Assembly: GCA_902623915.1 (NCBI GenBank)
Contig: CACNVM010000004.1
Span: 1-52,425, forward strand
Origin: an uncultured Pelagibacteraceae bacterium
Lineage (GTDB): Bacteria > Pseudomonadota > Alphaproteobacteria > Pelagibacterales > Pelagibacteraceae
Reading direction: 5' to 3'
DNA: 52,425 nucleotides
Shown piece by piece: positions 27,924-37,721 of this stretch. Position 1 is the first letter of the stretch. The number at the start of each line of letters is the position of its first letter. The notes beneath the pieces were generated by a model. It searched no databases, was not told the origin of the DNA, and worked only from the letters and a program-made list of their open reading frames with translations. The position numbers and the translations under genes are program-made.

Positions 27924-28884
27924 TAATCTTACTAAAAAATTTAATACATTCTACTAAGCTTTTTGGGTTCGCTAAGTTTTTTTTTATAATACCTTCACCA
28001 GTTCCATGATCAGGAGATACTCTGATATAAGGTAATCCAAGAGTTACATTTATTGCATCGAAGTTATATAATGCCTTGAATGGTGATAAAACTTGATCAT
28101 GATACATTCCTATTATCACATCATATTTTTTTTTTGATTGATTATTAAAAGCTGTATCACCAGAAATTGGACCATAAACAAAAACTTTATTTTTTTTTAG
28201 TGTTTTGATAGCTGGAATGATTGTTTTTGATTCTTCAGACTCTTTTCTAAATTCAAAATTATGCGGATTTAAACCTAATATACCTATTTTAGGCTTAATA
28301 TTAAACCGTTTCTTATAAAAATTATTTATTGTTAATGATTTGTCTATAATAATTTTTTTGGTTATTTTTTTTGAGACGTTTTTGATTTTAATATGAGTAG
28401 TGATTGGTGAAACAGATAATGACTTATTATAGATAAGCATTGCCTCTTTACCCAAAACTTTTTCTTTTTTTGCTAAAAATTCAGTAATACCCATAGTTCT
28501 AAGCCCGAATGTTTCGAATTTATTTATGGGGCAATTTATAAATCCAGCAACTTTCTTTTTTTTTGCAAGATCAATTGCAATCTTAAAACAATTCATTATG
28601 TAGGACCTTTTATTTTTTATTGGAACTTTAAATGGGTTTTTGAATTCTAGAGGCACATCTAATACAAAGTTGTTTTTAGCAAAATCATAATTATCAATTC
28701 TTATAATTTTTTTTAATTTTATATTAGATTTTAATTGATCAAATTGTTTTTTAATCAATTTATAATTCCCAATAATGAAAAAGTTTTGTCTATTAAATTT
28801 TTTTTTCATTTTCAAAACTTTACCAATTATTTCAGAATTAATACTATTAGGTTCTCCGGAAATTATACAAATTAAATTTTTCAT
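27916..28884 (-). CDS. pdxA: 4-hydroxythreonine-4-phosphate dehydrogenase
   Basis: 322 residues with SGEPNSINSE, INCPINKF, THIKIKNVSK (metal His), LNPHNFEF, GMYHDQVLSPFKAL (metal His) and LPYIRVSPDHGTGE. PdxA oxidises 4-phosphohydroxy-threonine in the DXP-dependent pyridoxal phosphate pathway. It overlaps surA and rsmA by a few bases, the conserved order. The presence of this gene argues for de novo vitamin B6 synthesis, though pdxJ is outside the window. Confidence 0.95.
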   Translation of the reverse strand: MKNLICIISGEPNSINSEIIGKVLKMKKKFNRQNFFIIGNYKLIKKQFDQLKSNIKLKKIIRIDNYDFAKNNFVLDVPLEFKNPFKVPIKNKRSYIMNCFKIAIDLAKKKKVAGFINCPINKFETFGLRTMGITEFLAKKEKVLGKEAMLIYNKSLSVSPITTHIKIKNVSKKITKKIIIDKSLTINNFYKKRFNIKPKIGILGLNPHNFEFRKESEESKTIIPAIKTLKKNKVFVYGPISGDTAFNNQSKKKYDVIIGMYHDQVLSPFKALYNFDAINVTLGLPYIRVSPDHGTGEGIIKKNLANPKSLVECIKFFSKING

Positions 28885-29528
28885 AAAAATTTAATTTGAA
28901 TTGATCTTTCAAGATTGGAAAAATGCATGTTTGAAAACATTTTTAATTTTTTTTCTTTTTCCTGATTAATAATTTTTTCTTTTATAAGGTTGATTTCTTT
29001 TTGGTCAGAATTATCTTTTAAACTTTCAATTTTAATTTGAATTTTATTCTCTATTTCAGCAGTATTAAGTGAAATCTTGTTTTTATAAATTTGGAAAATC
29101 ATGTAATTCCATTTTAGGTCAGTTTCAAACCTTTTTTTTAATTCTTTAAAACTCAGATTATTTCTTTCAAGAATTTGCTTTAAACCTTGTTGATCAACCC
29201 CTAATTTTTTAGAGGTATTTAAAATTAAAGCGTCTAGTTGTTTTTTATTATATTTATAAATGTTTCTTCTTTTTATTTCACTTTCTTTTATATTTCTTTT
29301 TATTAGAGACTTTACTGCCAACCCTTTAATTTGCTCTCTATTGTTTTGATTTATTTCTGTATCAGAGAGGATAGCTATTAGCTTTACCTCCTTTAGTAAA
29401 TCAACTGTGGTAATAGGATAATCTCCAACTGAAATTATAATTTTATTATTAATTTGTGAATGGACAATTTTATTTTGTAATAAAAAAAACATTATTATGA
29501 AAAAAAATAATGGGAGTTTTTTTTTCAT
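28881..29528 (-). CDS. surA: SurA-like periplasmic chaperone lacking PPIase domains
   Basis: 215 residues: signal peptide with a likely cut after residue 24, then a SurA N-domain-like helical region opening NKIIISVGDYPITTVDLLKEVKL and continuing through GLAVKSLIKRNIKESE and NLSFKELKKRFETDLKWNYMI. A Lys/Glu-rich C-terminal helix ends the protein. E. coli SurA is 428 residues with two parvulin isomerase domains; neither is present here. The N- and C-terminal parts alone carry the chaperone activity in E. coli. Position between lptD and pdxA confirms orthology. It likely escorts unfolded outer membrane proteins. Confidence 0.8.
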   Translation of the reverse strand: MKKKLPLFFFIIMFFLLQNKIVHSQINNKIIISVGDYPITTVDLLKEVKLIAILSDTEINQNNREQIKGLAVKSLIKRNIKESEIKRRNIYKYNKKQLDALILNTSKKLGVDQQGLKQILERNNLSFKELKKRFETDLKWNYMIFQIYKNKISLNTAEIENKIQIKIESLKDNSDQKEINLIKEKIINQEKEKKLKMFSNMHFSNLERSIQIKFL

Positions 29529-31879
29529 CTATCAATAAGTGGAGATCTTGCTTCACCAAATGGGAAAAGTGTAACTCTAAACATTAAAGAGTCTGACGGT
29601 TCTACATCTCTGTCAGAATAAAATTCTCTTCTAAAAACTAGTCCTGCTCTTAGACAATCATTAATATAATCATATGCTAAATCATAAAACTCCGTTGAGT
29701 CTGTTTCTAAGTTTTTCTTAATATTAAAGTTTAGTTGTCCAGAATTATTAAAATCAACATTTATTCCAGACTTAATATAGTTGCTCGTACCTATATGATT
29801 GTTTTCCTCAAGATAATTTAAATTAAAACTTGTATTTCCTAATATAAGGTTAGCCTCCAAGTCATTATAATTAATGTCATTAAAATTATGATCTAATGAA
29901 AATTCGTTTTGTATATTAAAATTTTCACTTATTTTTATGAAAGCTTCTCCAACAAGATCAGATGCTTTTTGATCTAAAGAACTTTTAGAAGGTATTGAGC
30001 TATTTTCTTTAAAACTTTGAATTTGTGCAAGCGATAATGAGTAATTCTTATCTCCTTTAAGTCCTTCATCTAATTCATAACTAGATATCTCAAATCCAGT
30101 TGCAATGCTTTCACCTTCTTCAATTATATCTGGTTGTGCATTTTTATTTAATAGAAATGCATTAGAATATGATAATTTTAAATCATCATCTTGAATGTTT
30201 CTCATATGACCTGGAGCGTATCTAAATGAGAGTTTTGGTGTAAAAAAATTAATCTTATTTTTATCTTGGTATCTTTTTGACATTGGAAGTTTTGCGTCAT
30301 AAGCTAAAACTCCTGATACCTCACTATTTAGACCTTCAGTTTTATATTTTTGTGCTCCTTCAGCTTCGTAGTTAACAATTTTGAAAAGCCCTTTAAATTT
30401 ATTTTGTATCCCATTTAGACTAACAAAAGGGTTCGATTGCCAATTAATATCATTTATCCAAAATTTTGTAGTTTGATTAACTTTAAAGTTTTTAACAAAG
30501 GCATTACTCTTTATATCAAATACCCCAGTCTTATCTCCTGTAAACAAATTACGCTCAAATAAAATATTTGGCATAGAATATTCAAACCTTGTTTTATCAG
30601 AGTCATTGCTAGTTAAATTTTCATACATTGCTGCACTTATACCTAGATAACTTTTATCACTCTGAAATTCATAATTTATATCTTTAGTGATAATATTATC
30701 GTTTTTATCAACAAGTTCAGTTTCAATGTCATGAACCTTTAAATAAGTATCATTGTTCACTTGTTGAAAATTTATTTCTAAATTACTTGAAAAATCATCT
30801 TTGGATAGGTCGTGATTATATTTTACAAAAAGGTGTGATCTTGAACCCTCTGATTTTTTTAATTTATCAGTTTTTTTATAACCTTTTGTATACCCTGAGT
30901 CGACCAATAGAAAAGAGTCTTTAAATGCATGTCTGTATTCATGTAAAACTAGAAGATTTTCTTTTGTATATATTTTAGGAGTGAAAGTCATATCTCTATT
31001 ATCTGAGATTGCCCAAAAATAAGGTGTCGACGTGCTGAAACCAACTGAACTATTATCCTCTAGAGTCGGGAACAAGAAACCAGATTGTCTCTTTACAGTA
31101 GGACCTGGATGAAAAAATTTTGGAAAATAAAAGATTGGAAAATCGTAAATCTTTAGCACTGCATTGTCATAATAAACTGTTTTTTTGGCTTTACTGTGTT
31201 GAATCTTCTTAGCCTGAATTGACCATGGTGGACATTTTTTTCCCTCTCTATTTTTACATGTCGTAAAAATACCTTTTTGAAAAGTTGCACCATCATTGTC
31301 TATAAGTGCCGAATTAGCAAAAAATCTTGGTTCATTTTTCTCATCATTTTTAAAGTTACCATCATTAAAAAAAGACTTAACATCACTTCCAACAATTTTT
31401 CTATTTTTTTCATCGATGTAAATTTCTGAAAAAGAATATTTATTGGTTTTATTATCAAATACTTCGATGTCTCCTTGCGAAAAAAACATTTTTTTAGAAG
31501 TAGAGTAATCAAACATATTTACATAAACTTGATTTCCATTAATATCAGTAATTATAGTTTTTGATGTTGAATAAATAATTCCCTTTTTATTATCATAAAA
31601 AATATCATTTCCTTGTATCCTAAATTTTTCTGAGGTTACAATATCTGTTTCACCAAAAGATCTCATCAATTCATTATTTTTATCGTACTCAGCTTTTTCA
31701 GCAAATATTATATTTTTATTTATATCTGTTATTTGAACATTGCCTTCAGCTTGAATAATTCTAGTATCTTTATTAAGCTTTACCTGATTAGCTTTTATAT
31801 CTAACTCGTTTGCAATAATATTTGGGCTTTGCAACAAGCAAAATATCAATGATGATATTTTTAAAAATTTACTTTTCAT
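29525..31879 (-). CDS. lptD: LPS-assembly protein LptD
   Basis: 784 residues. Signal peptide (about 23 residues), then the OstA/LptA-like jellyroll (LDIKANQVKLNKDTRIIQAEG), then the large barrel domain with FPIFYFPKFFHPGPTVKRQSG, a conserved LptD segment. Cysteines at FTTCKNREGKKC and near the C-terminus (NDCLRAGL) could form the disulfides linking the two domains, fewer than a fully standard set. With LptE it inserts LPS in the outer leaflet. It overlaps lptG by 11 bases and surA by four. Confidence 0.94.
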   Translation of the reverse strand: MKSKFLKISSLIFCLLQSPNIIANELDIKANQVKLNKDTRIIQAEGNVQITDINKNIIFAEKAEYDKNNELMRSFGETDIVTSEKFRIQGNDIFYDNKKGIIYSTSKTIITDINGNQVYVNMFDYSTSKKMFFSQGDIEVFDNKTNKYSFSEIYIDEKNRKIVGSDVKSFFNDGNFKNDEKNEPRFFANSALIDNDGATFQKGIFTTCKNREGKKCPPWSIQAKKIQHSKAKKTVYYDNAVLKIYDFPIFYFPKFFHPGPTVKRQSGFLFPTLEDNSSVGFSTSTPYFWAISDNRDMTFTPKIYTKENLLVLHEYRHAFKDSFLLVDSGYTKGYKKTDKLKKSEGSRSHLFVKYNHDLSKDDFSSNLEINFQQVNNDTYLKVHDIETELVDKNDNIITKDINYEFQSDKSYLGISAAMYENLTSNDSDKTRFEYSMPNILFERNLFTGDKTGVFDIKSNAFVKNFKVNQTTKFWINDINWQSNPFVSLNGIQNKFKGLFKIVNYEAEGAQKYKTEGLNSEVSGVLAYDAKLPMSKRYQDKNKINFFTPKLSFRYAPGHMRNIQDDDLKLSYSNAFLLNKNAQPDIIEEGESIATGFEISSYELDEGLKGDKNYSLSLAQIQSFKENSSIPSKSSLDQKASDLVGEAFIKISENFNIQNEFSLDHNFNDINYNDLEANLILGNTSFNLNYLEENNHIGTSNYIKSGINVDFNNSGQLNFNIKKNLETDSTEFYDLAYDYINDCLRAGLVFRREFYSDRDVEPSDSLMFRVTLFPFGEARSPLIDR

Positions 31880-32957
31880 TTATTTGAATAATTCCTACAG
31901 AACAAAATAATGTTAAAATAAGTATTGGAGACCAAACAGAAAGTTCCATTGGTATCCTCTCAGTAGTCCCCAAAGCCATTGAAAAGTTTTTAAAATAAAA
32001 AATAATTACACAAGTAATAATTGATAAAATTATATAATAAATATTTTGTTTTTTTTCATTTGAGCTTAGAATAAAAATACTAGCAAGACAAACCATTAAA
32101 ACCAAAAAGAATGGGAGAGACAAATAATAATGTCTTTTTTCATTAAGCAGTCTTTCATTATAACCTTTTTGACTTAATTCCTTAAAATTTGTCATTATTT
32201 TGAAAAAAGAAATAGTATCTAGATTTGAATATATTGAATTAAACTTATCTTTTGTAAAAGTTGACTCAAAAATTAAATTTTCAAAATTATTCTTTTCATT
32301 TTGATCAATTACACTTAATTTAACACCATCTTTAATCACCCAAGGAGTATTTAATATATTTGCAGTTTTTGCTTCTATTCTTTCAACCAAAATATCATCC
32401 TCAAAGCTATATATACTCACATCAAAAAGTAAATCACCATCAATTTTTTTGGATTTTATAATATTAGTTTTGGATCCAATATTTTCTTTTAACCAAACAC
32501 CGTTGCTTGTAATTGAAGCTAAATGAGATTTATCAATATCATAACTACCTTTAATATCTTCATAATATTTTACCATAACCGATGTAATTGGATTAAAAGC
32601 TATCAAAATTATAATACCAACAAGGAAAGAGGTAATTCCCAATAAGTATACAAATTTTGTACTTGATAAACCAAACGTTTTTAATGATAAAATTTCACCG
32701 CTATTTTTAAGTTTTAGTAAAGTCCACATCGCAGATAAAAAAATTATGAAGGGAAAAATATTAATTAAAATACTTGGAATAATCATTAAAGACAAAGCTA
32801 TTGGCAACATTATTCCAACATCGTAATCAGTAAAATATGTTACTTCCTCTCTTAAATTCATTATAAGACCAGCTGCTGAAATTATTAAAGTAACATTAAA
32901 AGTACTTAATAAAAATTCTCTAATTATATATGTATTGATAACTGAATTTTTAATCAT
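31869..32957 (-). CDS. lptG: LPS export ABC transporter permease LptG
   Basis: 362 residues of the YjgP/YjgQ fold: three N-terminal helices, a periplasmic beta-jellyroll (about residues 130-260; NGVWLKENIG, TPWVIKDGV) and three C-terminal helices. The opening YIIREFLLSTFNVTL is typical of LptG/LptF. It forms with LptF and two LptB the inner-membrane ABC transporter that extracts LPS. It is assigned as G because it is second and next to lptD. The LptB ATPase is not in the window. Confidence 0.9.
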   Translation of the reverse strand: MIKNSVINTYIIREFLLSTFNVTLIISAAGLIMNLREEVTYFTDYDVGIMLPIALSLMIIPSILINIFPFIIFLSAMWTLLKLKNSGEILSLKTFGLSSTKFVYLLGITSFLVGIIILIAFNPITSVMVKYYEDIKGSYDIDKSHLASITSNGVWLKENIGSKTNIIKSKKIDGDLLFDVSIYSFEDDILVERIEAKTANILNTPWVIKDGVKLSVIDQNEKNNFENLIFESTFTKDKFNSIYSNLDTISFFKIMTNFKELSQKGYNERLLNEKRHYYLSLPFFLVLMVCLASIFILSSNEKKQNIYYIILSIITCVIIFYFKNFSMALGTTERIPMELSVWSPILILTLFCSVGIIQINEK

Positions 32958-34102
32958 TTCTTCCTCAAGTTTTCATATAAAAAGTTTCTTATTATTTCTA
33001 AATATATTAGCGGTATAAGTATAATTGGAGTAAAATAATAGATTAAAGAATTATTAAAGGATTTTCCCGAGTACTTTACTAATATTTCTGCAATAACTAA
33101 TATTAAAAATGCAATTAAAGTAAATATATATCTAAAATAATTTTTAAATCTGTTTTCATTTTTTTGATTTAAAAGGAAACAAACAATTAAAGTTATTACA
33201 GGAATATAAAGAGGCATACCAAATCTTCTATTTATTTCAGACAAGATATCATTCTTCTTATGGTCATTTGGACAATTAACAATTTGTTGCTGACCTTTAT
33301 TGAAATAGCATTTAATGAGTAAATTTGAAGGAGTTTCTTGTATTTTTGTCTGCACAATAGATCTTGTCTTCATGTTATCTAATTTTAAAACAGTTTTTTT
33401 AAATTTAATAGTCTGTATATTTTTATCAGCTTTTTGCGATTGAATTATTCCATCTGACAAAACTAATGCTGGAGCACTTGGATTAACAACTCTTCCACTT
33501 TTTGCAAAAATTGAAATATTTTCTGTTTCGTTTACATTTTCAATACTTTTTAAAATTTTACTTTCATCTCTTATAAATATATTCTTCATATCTCCATTAT
33601 TATTCTTTGCTTCTACAAAAATGGTGAGACCTGCTACCGTATCATTAAATTGATTTGTCTTTATCATACTAGAGATAAAATCTAAATTTGATGACTTAAT
33701 TAGTGATCTTGAATAATTTAATACAGATGGATTTACTATTGACGCCAAAAATAATTGAAGAACTGTTACGATTAAGGAAATTTTAACAAAAAAATTTACA
33801 ACCTTTATTTTATTGACCCCAGCAGTCCACAAAATAATTAGTTCATTTTCATTTTCAAATTTTAAAATTGTAAGAACTAAAGATATTAAAAATGATAAAG
33901 GAATAAATTTAGTTAATATTTTAGGTACATTTAGTAGTGAATACCCAAGATATACAGATAAAGCATGTCCATCCTCGACTACCAAATCTAAGAAATTTAC
34001 TGCTTGAACAGTCCAAACTATCGCAGTAAAAGTGAGCAAAGTAATTAAGAAATACTTACTAAATTCAAAAAAAAAGTGTTTATAAATTTTATTACTCAAC
34101 AT
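32954..34102 (-). CDS. lptF: LPS export ABC transporter permease LptF
   Basis: 382 residues with the same 3 + 3 helix plan and periplasmic jellyroll as LptG (GLTIFVEAKNNNGDMKNIFIRDE). It opens LSNKIYKHFFFEFSKYFL. It is the first gene of the reverse LPS/outer-membrane operon and overlaps lptG by four bases. A candidate promoter ends about 12 bases before the ATG, and no Shine-Dalgarno is visible, so its leader would be very short. Confidence 0.9.
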   Translation of the reverse strand: MLSNKIYKHFFFEFSKYFLITLLTFTAIVWTVQAVNFLDLVVEDGHALSVYLGYSLLNVPKILTKFIPLSFLISLVLTILKFENENELIILWTAGVNKIKVVNFFVKISLIVTVLQLFLASIVNPSVLNYSRSLIKSSNLDFISSMIKTNQFNDTVAGLTIFVEAKNNNGDMKNIFIRDESKILKSIENVNETENISIFAKSGRVVNPSAPALVLSDGIIQSQKADKNIQTIKFKKTVLKLDNMKTRSIVQTKIQETPSNLLIKCYFNKGQQQIVNCPNDHKKNDILSEINRRFGMPLYIPVITLIVCFLLNQKNENRFKNYFRYIFTLIAFLILVIAEILVKYSGKSFNNSLIYYFTPIILIPLIYLEIIRNFLYENLRKK

Positions 34103-34114
34103 TGTTATTATTTT

Positions 34115-34142
34115 TGTATATAATTAAAGCAAGTTTAAACAA
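34115..34142 (-). promoter_or_regulatory. Candidate lptF operon promoter
   Basis: Minus-strand TTGTTT (34137-34142) and TATACA (34115-34120), 16 bases apart, in the 152-base divergent gap between lptF and pepA. The rest of this gap holds only an unlikely 21-codon frame (34165-34230) and no hairpin that I could see. Confidence 0.35.
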
Positions 34143-34254
34143 ATTTCAATCATGAGTTGACTAAATGATAAATTTTATAAAAAAATTTGATGATAAAGAA
34201 GAAAATTTAGGTTTTTTAATACCTGAATGAGGAGTTTTTTAAACTTTTTAACAT

Positions 34255-35712
34255 ATGACTATAAAAATAAACTATACAAATAAAACTATTAATAAGCTTA
34301 CATCAAACTTAGTATTATTTTGTGATGAAAAATACAGCATAAATGGAATAAAAAAATATATTTCTAGTGCAGAGTTTTCTTATATTAATGATTTAATCAG
34401 AACAATTGATATTAAAAAAAACATATTTATTTTTGAAATCAATTCAAAAAAAAAGATAGTATTAATATCGATTAAAAAAAATTTAAAAAATTCTGATATA
34501 GAAAATTTGGGAGCAGAACTTCACAAAAAAATAGACTCTAAAAAGAATAACGAATATTTTGTTGTTTCTGATAGCGTAGTAGGAAAAAATGAAAATTTTT
34601 TGGGATATTTTCTACATGGTTTAAAATTAAAATCTTATGAATTTAAAAAATATAAAACTAAAAAAGACTCGAAAATTATTTTAATAAATATTGTGGGAAC
34701 TAAGAATAAACCATCAGTTCAAAATCAATTAAAATTTAAAGCTCTCGAGGAGGGCACTTTTTACGCTAGAGATTTAGTTTCGGAACCCGGTAATGTTTTG
34801 CATCCAGATGAATATGCAAAAAGAATAGGGTCTTTAAGAAAAGATGGATTAAAAATAACTGTATATGATGAAAAAAAATTAAAAAAATTAGGTATGAATG
34901 CTTTACTTGGTGTAGGACAAGGAAGTATTAGAGGTTCTTATCTTGTTACAATGGAGTGGAATGGAGCAAAAAATAATTCGAAGCCCTTAGCATTTGTTGG
35001 TAAAGGAGTTTGTTTTGATACAGGAGGCTATTCATTAAAACCAGCAAAATTCATGGAGGATATGACATATGATATGGCAGGCTCAGCTACAGTAGTTGGT
35101 TTAATGAAAAACTTTGCAATCAGAAAAGCAAAAATTAATGCAGTAGGCGTTGTTGGTCTTGTAGAAAATATGGTAAGTGGAAATGCACAAAGACCAGGAG
35201 ATATTGTGAAGTCATATAGTGGCAAAACTATAGAAATTTTGAATACAGATGCAGAGGGCCGATTAGTATTAGCCGATGCATTAACATTTACTGAAGAAAA
35301 ATTTAAACCGGAATTTATAGTTGATTTAGCAACTTTGACTGGTGCAATCATTGTTTGCCTTGGATCTGAATATGCAGGTCTCTTTTCAAACAATGATAAA
35401 TTATCAAAAGAAATATTCAATGCTGGAGAAAAGGTTGAGGAAAAAGTATGGAGAATGCCCCTCCATAAAAATTATGATAAGCTCATGAATTCTAAAAATG
35501 CAGATATGCAAAATATAAATTATGTTGGTGGAGCAGGATCAACCACGGCAGCTCAATTTTTGCAAAGATTTATCTTAAATAAAACTCCTTGGGCGCATCT
35601 AGATATTGCTGGTATGGCTTTTTCTAAATATGGTGGAGCCTTAAACTCAGGTGGTGCAACAGGTTTTGGTGTCAGACTGTTAAATCAACTCGTTGAAGAA
35701 AACTATGAATAG
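34255..35712 (+). CDS. pepA: Leucyl aminopeptidase (M17)
   Basis: 485 residues. The C-terminal catalytic domain has VGKGVCFDTGGYSLKPAKFMEDM (metal and active Lys region) and the family signature NTDAEGRLVLADAL with its metal ligands, then ATLTGAI and PWAHLDIAGMA. The N-terminal macro-like domain is diverged and Lys-rich. A two-zinc hexameric enzyme that trims N-terminal residues in peptide turnover. In many proteobacteria holC sits between pepA and the next gene; here ndk starts inside the pepA stop. Confidence 0.94.
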   Translation: MTIKINYTNKTINKLTSNLVLFCDEKYSINGIKKYISSAEFSYINDLIRTIDIKKNIFIFEINSKKKIVLISIKKNLKNSDIENLGAELHKKIDSKKNNEYFVVSDSVVGKNENFLGYFLHGLKLKSYEFKKYKTKKDSKIILINIVGTKNKPSVQNQLKFKALEEGTFYARDLVSEPGNVLHPDEYAKRIGSLRKDGLKITVYDEKKLKKLGMNALLGVGQGSIRGSYLVTMEWNGAKNNSKPLAFVGKGVCFDTGGYSLKPAKFMEDMTYDMAGSATVVGLMKNFAIRKAKINAVGVVGLVENMVSGNAQRPGDIVKSYSGKTIEILNTDAEGRLVLADALTFTEEKFKPEFIVDLATLTGAIIVCLGSEYAGLFSNNDKLSKEIFNAGEKVEEKVWRMPLHKNYDKLMNSKNADMQNINYVGGAGSTTAAQFLQRFILNKTPWAHLDIAGMAFSKYGGALNSGGATGFGVRLLNQLVEENYE

Positions 35713-36115
35713 AATAGAGCAAACTCTATCTATAGTAAAACCAGATGCAGTCGAAAGAAATCTAACCGAAAATATCAAAAAAGTTTTTATAGAAAATAAC
35801 TTAAAAATAGTTCAAGAAAAGAAAATTCAGATATCAAAAGAGGAAGCGGCTGAATTCTATAAAGTTCACCAAACAAAACCTTTTTACGAAAGACTTTGTA
35901 GCTATTTATCCTCAGGTCCAATCACAGTAATGATATTGGAAGGCGAAGATGCCATAAAAACAAACAGAAGAATAATGGGAGCTACAGACCCGAAAAATGC
36001 TGATGAAGGCACAATACGAAAACAGTATGGTTTGTCTATAGACAAGAATTCTATTCATGGATCTGACTCAATCGAAAATGCTAAAAAAGAAATAGAATTC
36101 TTTTTTAAAAATTAA
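35705..36115 (+). CDS. ndk: Nucleoside diphosphate kinase
   Basis: 136 residues from the ATG at 35705, which overlaps the pepA stop; a TTG at 35693 would add four. LSIVKPDAVER, RRIMGATDPKNADEGTIRKQYG and the phospho-accepting His118 in SIHGSDSIENA are all intact. It balances NTP and dNTP pools by ping-pong phosphate transfer. It ends overlapping convergent purN by four bases. Confidence 0.96.
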   Translation: MNRIEQTLSIVKPDAVERNLTENIKKVFIENNLKIVQEKKIQISKEEAAEFYKVHQTKPFYERLCSYLSSGPITVMILEGEDAIKTNRRIMGATDPKNADEGTIRKQYGLSIDKNSIHGSDSIENAKKEIEFFFKN

Positions 36116-36675
36116 TTAAAATTATAAACTCTTCTAATTGCGCAAGAATAAGCTCTATATTCCTCAAATTGAACCCTCTTTTTTAACGTTTCAACGTTAT
36201 CATCTTTATAAATATTAACCCTTTTTTTTATTATAATTTTACCACTATCCAATTTTTCATTCACAAAATGTACGGTACATCCAGTTAATTTTTCATTAGA
36301 TTTTAAAGCTCTTTGGAAAGTGTTTAAACCCTTATATTTAGGCAAAAGTGAAGGATGAATATTTATTATTTTTTTTTTAAAATTTCTAATAAATTTTTTG
36401 GACAAAATTTTCATAAACCCTGCTAAGCATATTATGTCGATTTTGTATTCAAATAATTTTTTCAGTATAGTTTTCTCAAATTTGTATTTATTAGTATTCA
36501 AACAAACATAAGGGATTGAAAATTTTTTTGCAAAAATAATGCCTTTGGCTTTTTCATTATCTGATGCAACCAAACATACTTTTACTGGAAAGTTGTAATC
36601 TCTTGAGGCTTTTATTATTTCTCTAAGATTTGTGCCTGATCCAGATATAAAAACACAAGCCCTTTTTTTTACCAT
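36112..36675 (-). CDS. purN: Phosphoribosylglycinamide formyltransferase
   Basis: 187 residues: SGSGTNLREI phosphate loop, LAGFMKILS, NIHPSLLPKYKGLN with the catalytic Asn and His, and GCTVHFVNEKLDSGKI with the catalytic Asp. It formylates GAR using 10-formyl-tetrahydrofolate in purine synthesis. It overlaps upstream purM by seven bases; the purM-purN pair is the standard order. Confidence 0.95.
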   Translation of the reverse strand: MVKKRACVFISGSGTNLREIIKASRDYNFPVKVCLVASDNEKAKGIIFAKKFSIPYVCLNTNKYKFEKTILKKLFEYKIDIICLAGFMKILSKKFIRNFKKKIINIHPSLLPKYKGLNTFQRALKSNEKLTGCTVHFVNEKLDSGKIIIKKRVNIYKDDNVETLKKRVQFEEYRAYSCAIRRVYNFN

Positions 36676-37697
36676 TTAACTTTATTAATAAGATTTAATT
36701 TTTTTTTTGAATTTGAAATAAATCCAATTTCGTAAGGTATAAAATCTTTTTTGAAATGGGCCTGAATTTTTTTTATATTTTCCCTCTTTACGATTAAACA
36801 AAAACCAACTCCACAATTAAATGTTTTAAGCATTTCGCGATCATTTATATTTTTATTTTTTAACCATTTAAAAATAAAAGGAACTTTAATTTTTGACAAA
36901 TCTATATTCACAGTTAATTTTTTAGGCACTGACCTGACAATATTTTCGATAATACCTCCACCAGTTATATTTGCAGCAGAAGAAATTAAATTTTTATCTA
37001 CCAGTCTTAAAATTTCCTTCGTATAAATTTTCGTAGGTTTTAATAATTCATTTTCAATTTTTTTATTAATTTTAGAATTTTTTATTACATTTCTCACAAG
37101 TGAAAAACCATTTGAATGCAAACCTGATGAAGGTATTGCTAATATAATATTATTACTTTTGACTTTTTTTTCTGTAATAAGTTTATTCTTTGATACTATG
37201 CCAACCGTAAATCCGGCTAAATCAAATTTATTTTTTTCATATGTTCCTGGCATTTCTGCTGTCTCCCCACCAACTAAAACACAATCAGAGATTTTACAGC
37301 CATTAATAATACCCTTAATTATTTTTTTCATTTTAATAAGGTTTATCTTACCAATGGCCATATAATCTAAAAAAAATAATGGTTTTGCTCCCTGTACAAT
37401 TAAATCGTTAACGCACATAGCCACCAAATCTATTCCAATTGTATCAAATTTGTTAAATTTATTTGCCAACTCTAGTTTAGTGCCTACACCATCAGTGCTT
37501 GCTACTAGAAGAGAATTTTTCAGTTTAAATTTTCCAGGATCAAAAACAGAGGCAAATTTACCAATGTTATTTTTATTAAATTTATTTAATTTTTTTCTAA
37601 AGACTTGTTGTGAGTATTTTCCAATATATTTTGTAAATTTATCAGCTGATTCAATATTTACACCGCTTTTTTTATAACTATTTTTTGTTTTTTTCAT
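36669..37697 (-). CDS. purM: Phosphoribosylformylglycinamidine cyclo-ligase
   Basis: 342 residues, full length. YKKSGVNIESADKF opens as in E. coli PurM, VASTDGVGTKLELA is the ATP/metal loop, MCVNDLIVQGAKPLFFLDY and LVGGETAEMPGTY follow, and ITGGGIIENIVR ends the core. It closes the imidazole ring of AIR in purine synthesis. It diverges from the DUF2066 gene with a 24-base gap, so promoters for the two must overlap. Confidence 0.96.
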   Translation of the reverse strand: MKKTKNSYKKSGVNIESADKFTKYIGKYSQQVFRKKLNKFNKNNIGKFASVFDPGKFKLKNSLLVASTDGVGTKLELANKFNKFDTIGIDLVAMCVNDLIVQGAKPLFFLDYMAIGKINLIKMKKIIKGIINGCKISDCVLVGGETAEMPGTYEKNKFDLAGFTVGIVSKNKLITEKKVKSNNIILAIPSSGLHSNGFSLVRNVIKNSKINKKIENELLKPTKIYTKEILRLVDKNLISSAANITGGGIIENIVRSVPKKLTVNIDLSKIKVPFIFKWLKNKNINDREMLKTFNCGVGFCLIVKRENIKKIQAHFKKDFIPYEIGFISNSKKKLNLINKVKW

Positions 37698-37721
37698 CGA
37701 TAAGGTGGTATTTAGATAATT

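Noticed and set aside
34157-34181. TTGACT followed by TATAAA as a pepA promoter.
   Set aside because: The spacer is only 13 bases, too short for sigma70.
34165-34230. 21-codon frame MINFIKKFDDKEENLGFLIPE before pepA.
   Set aside because: No ribosome-binding site, low complexity, and short frames starting ATG are common in such AT-rich DNA.
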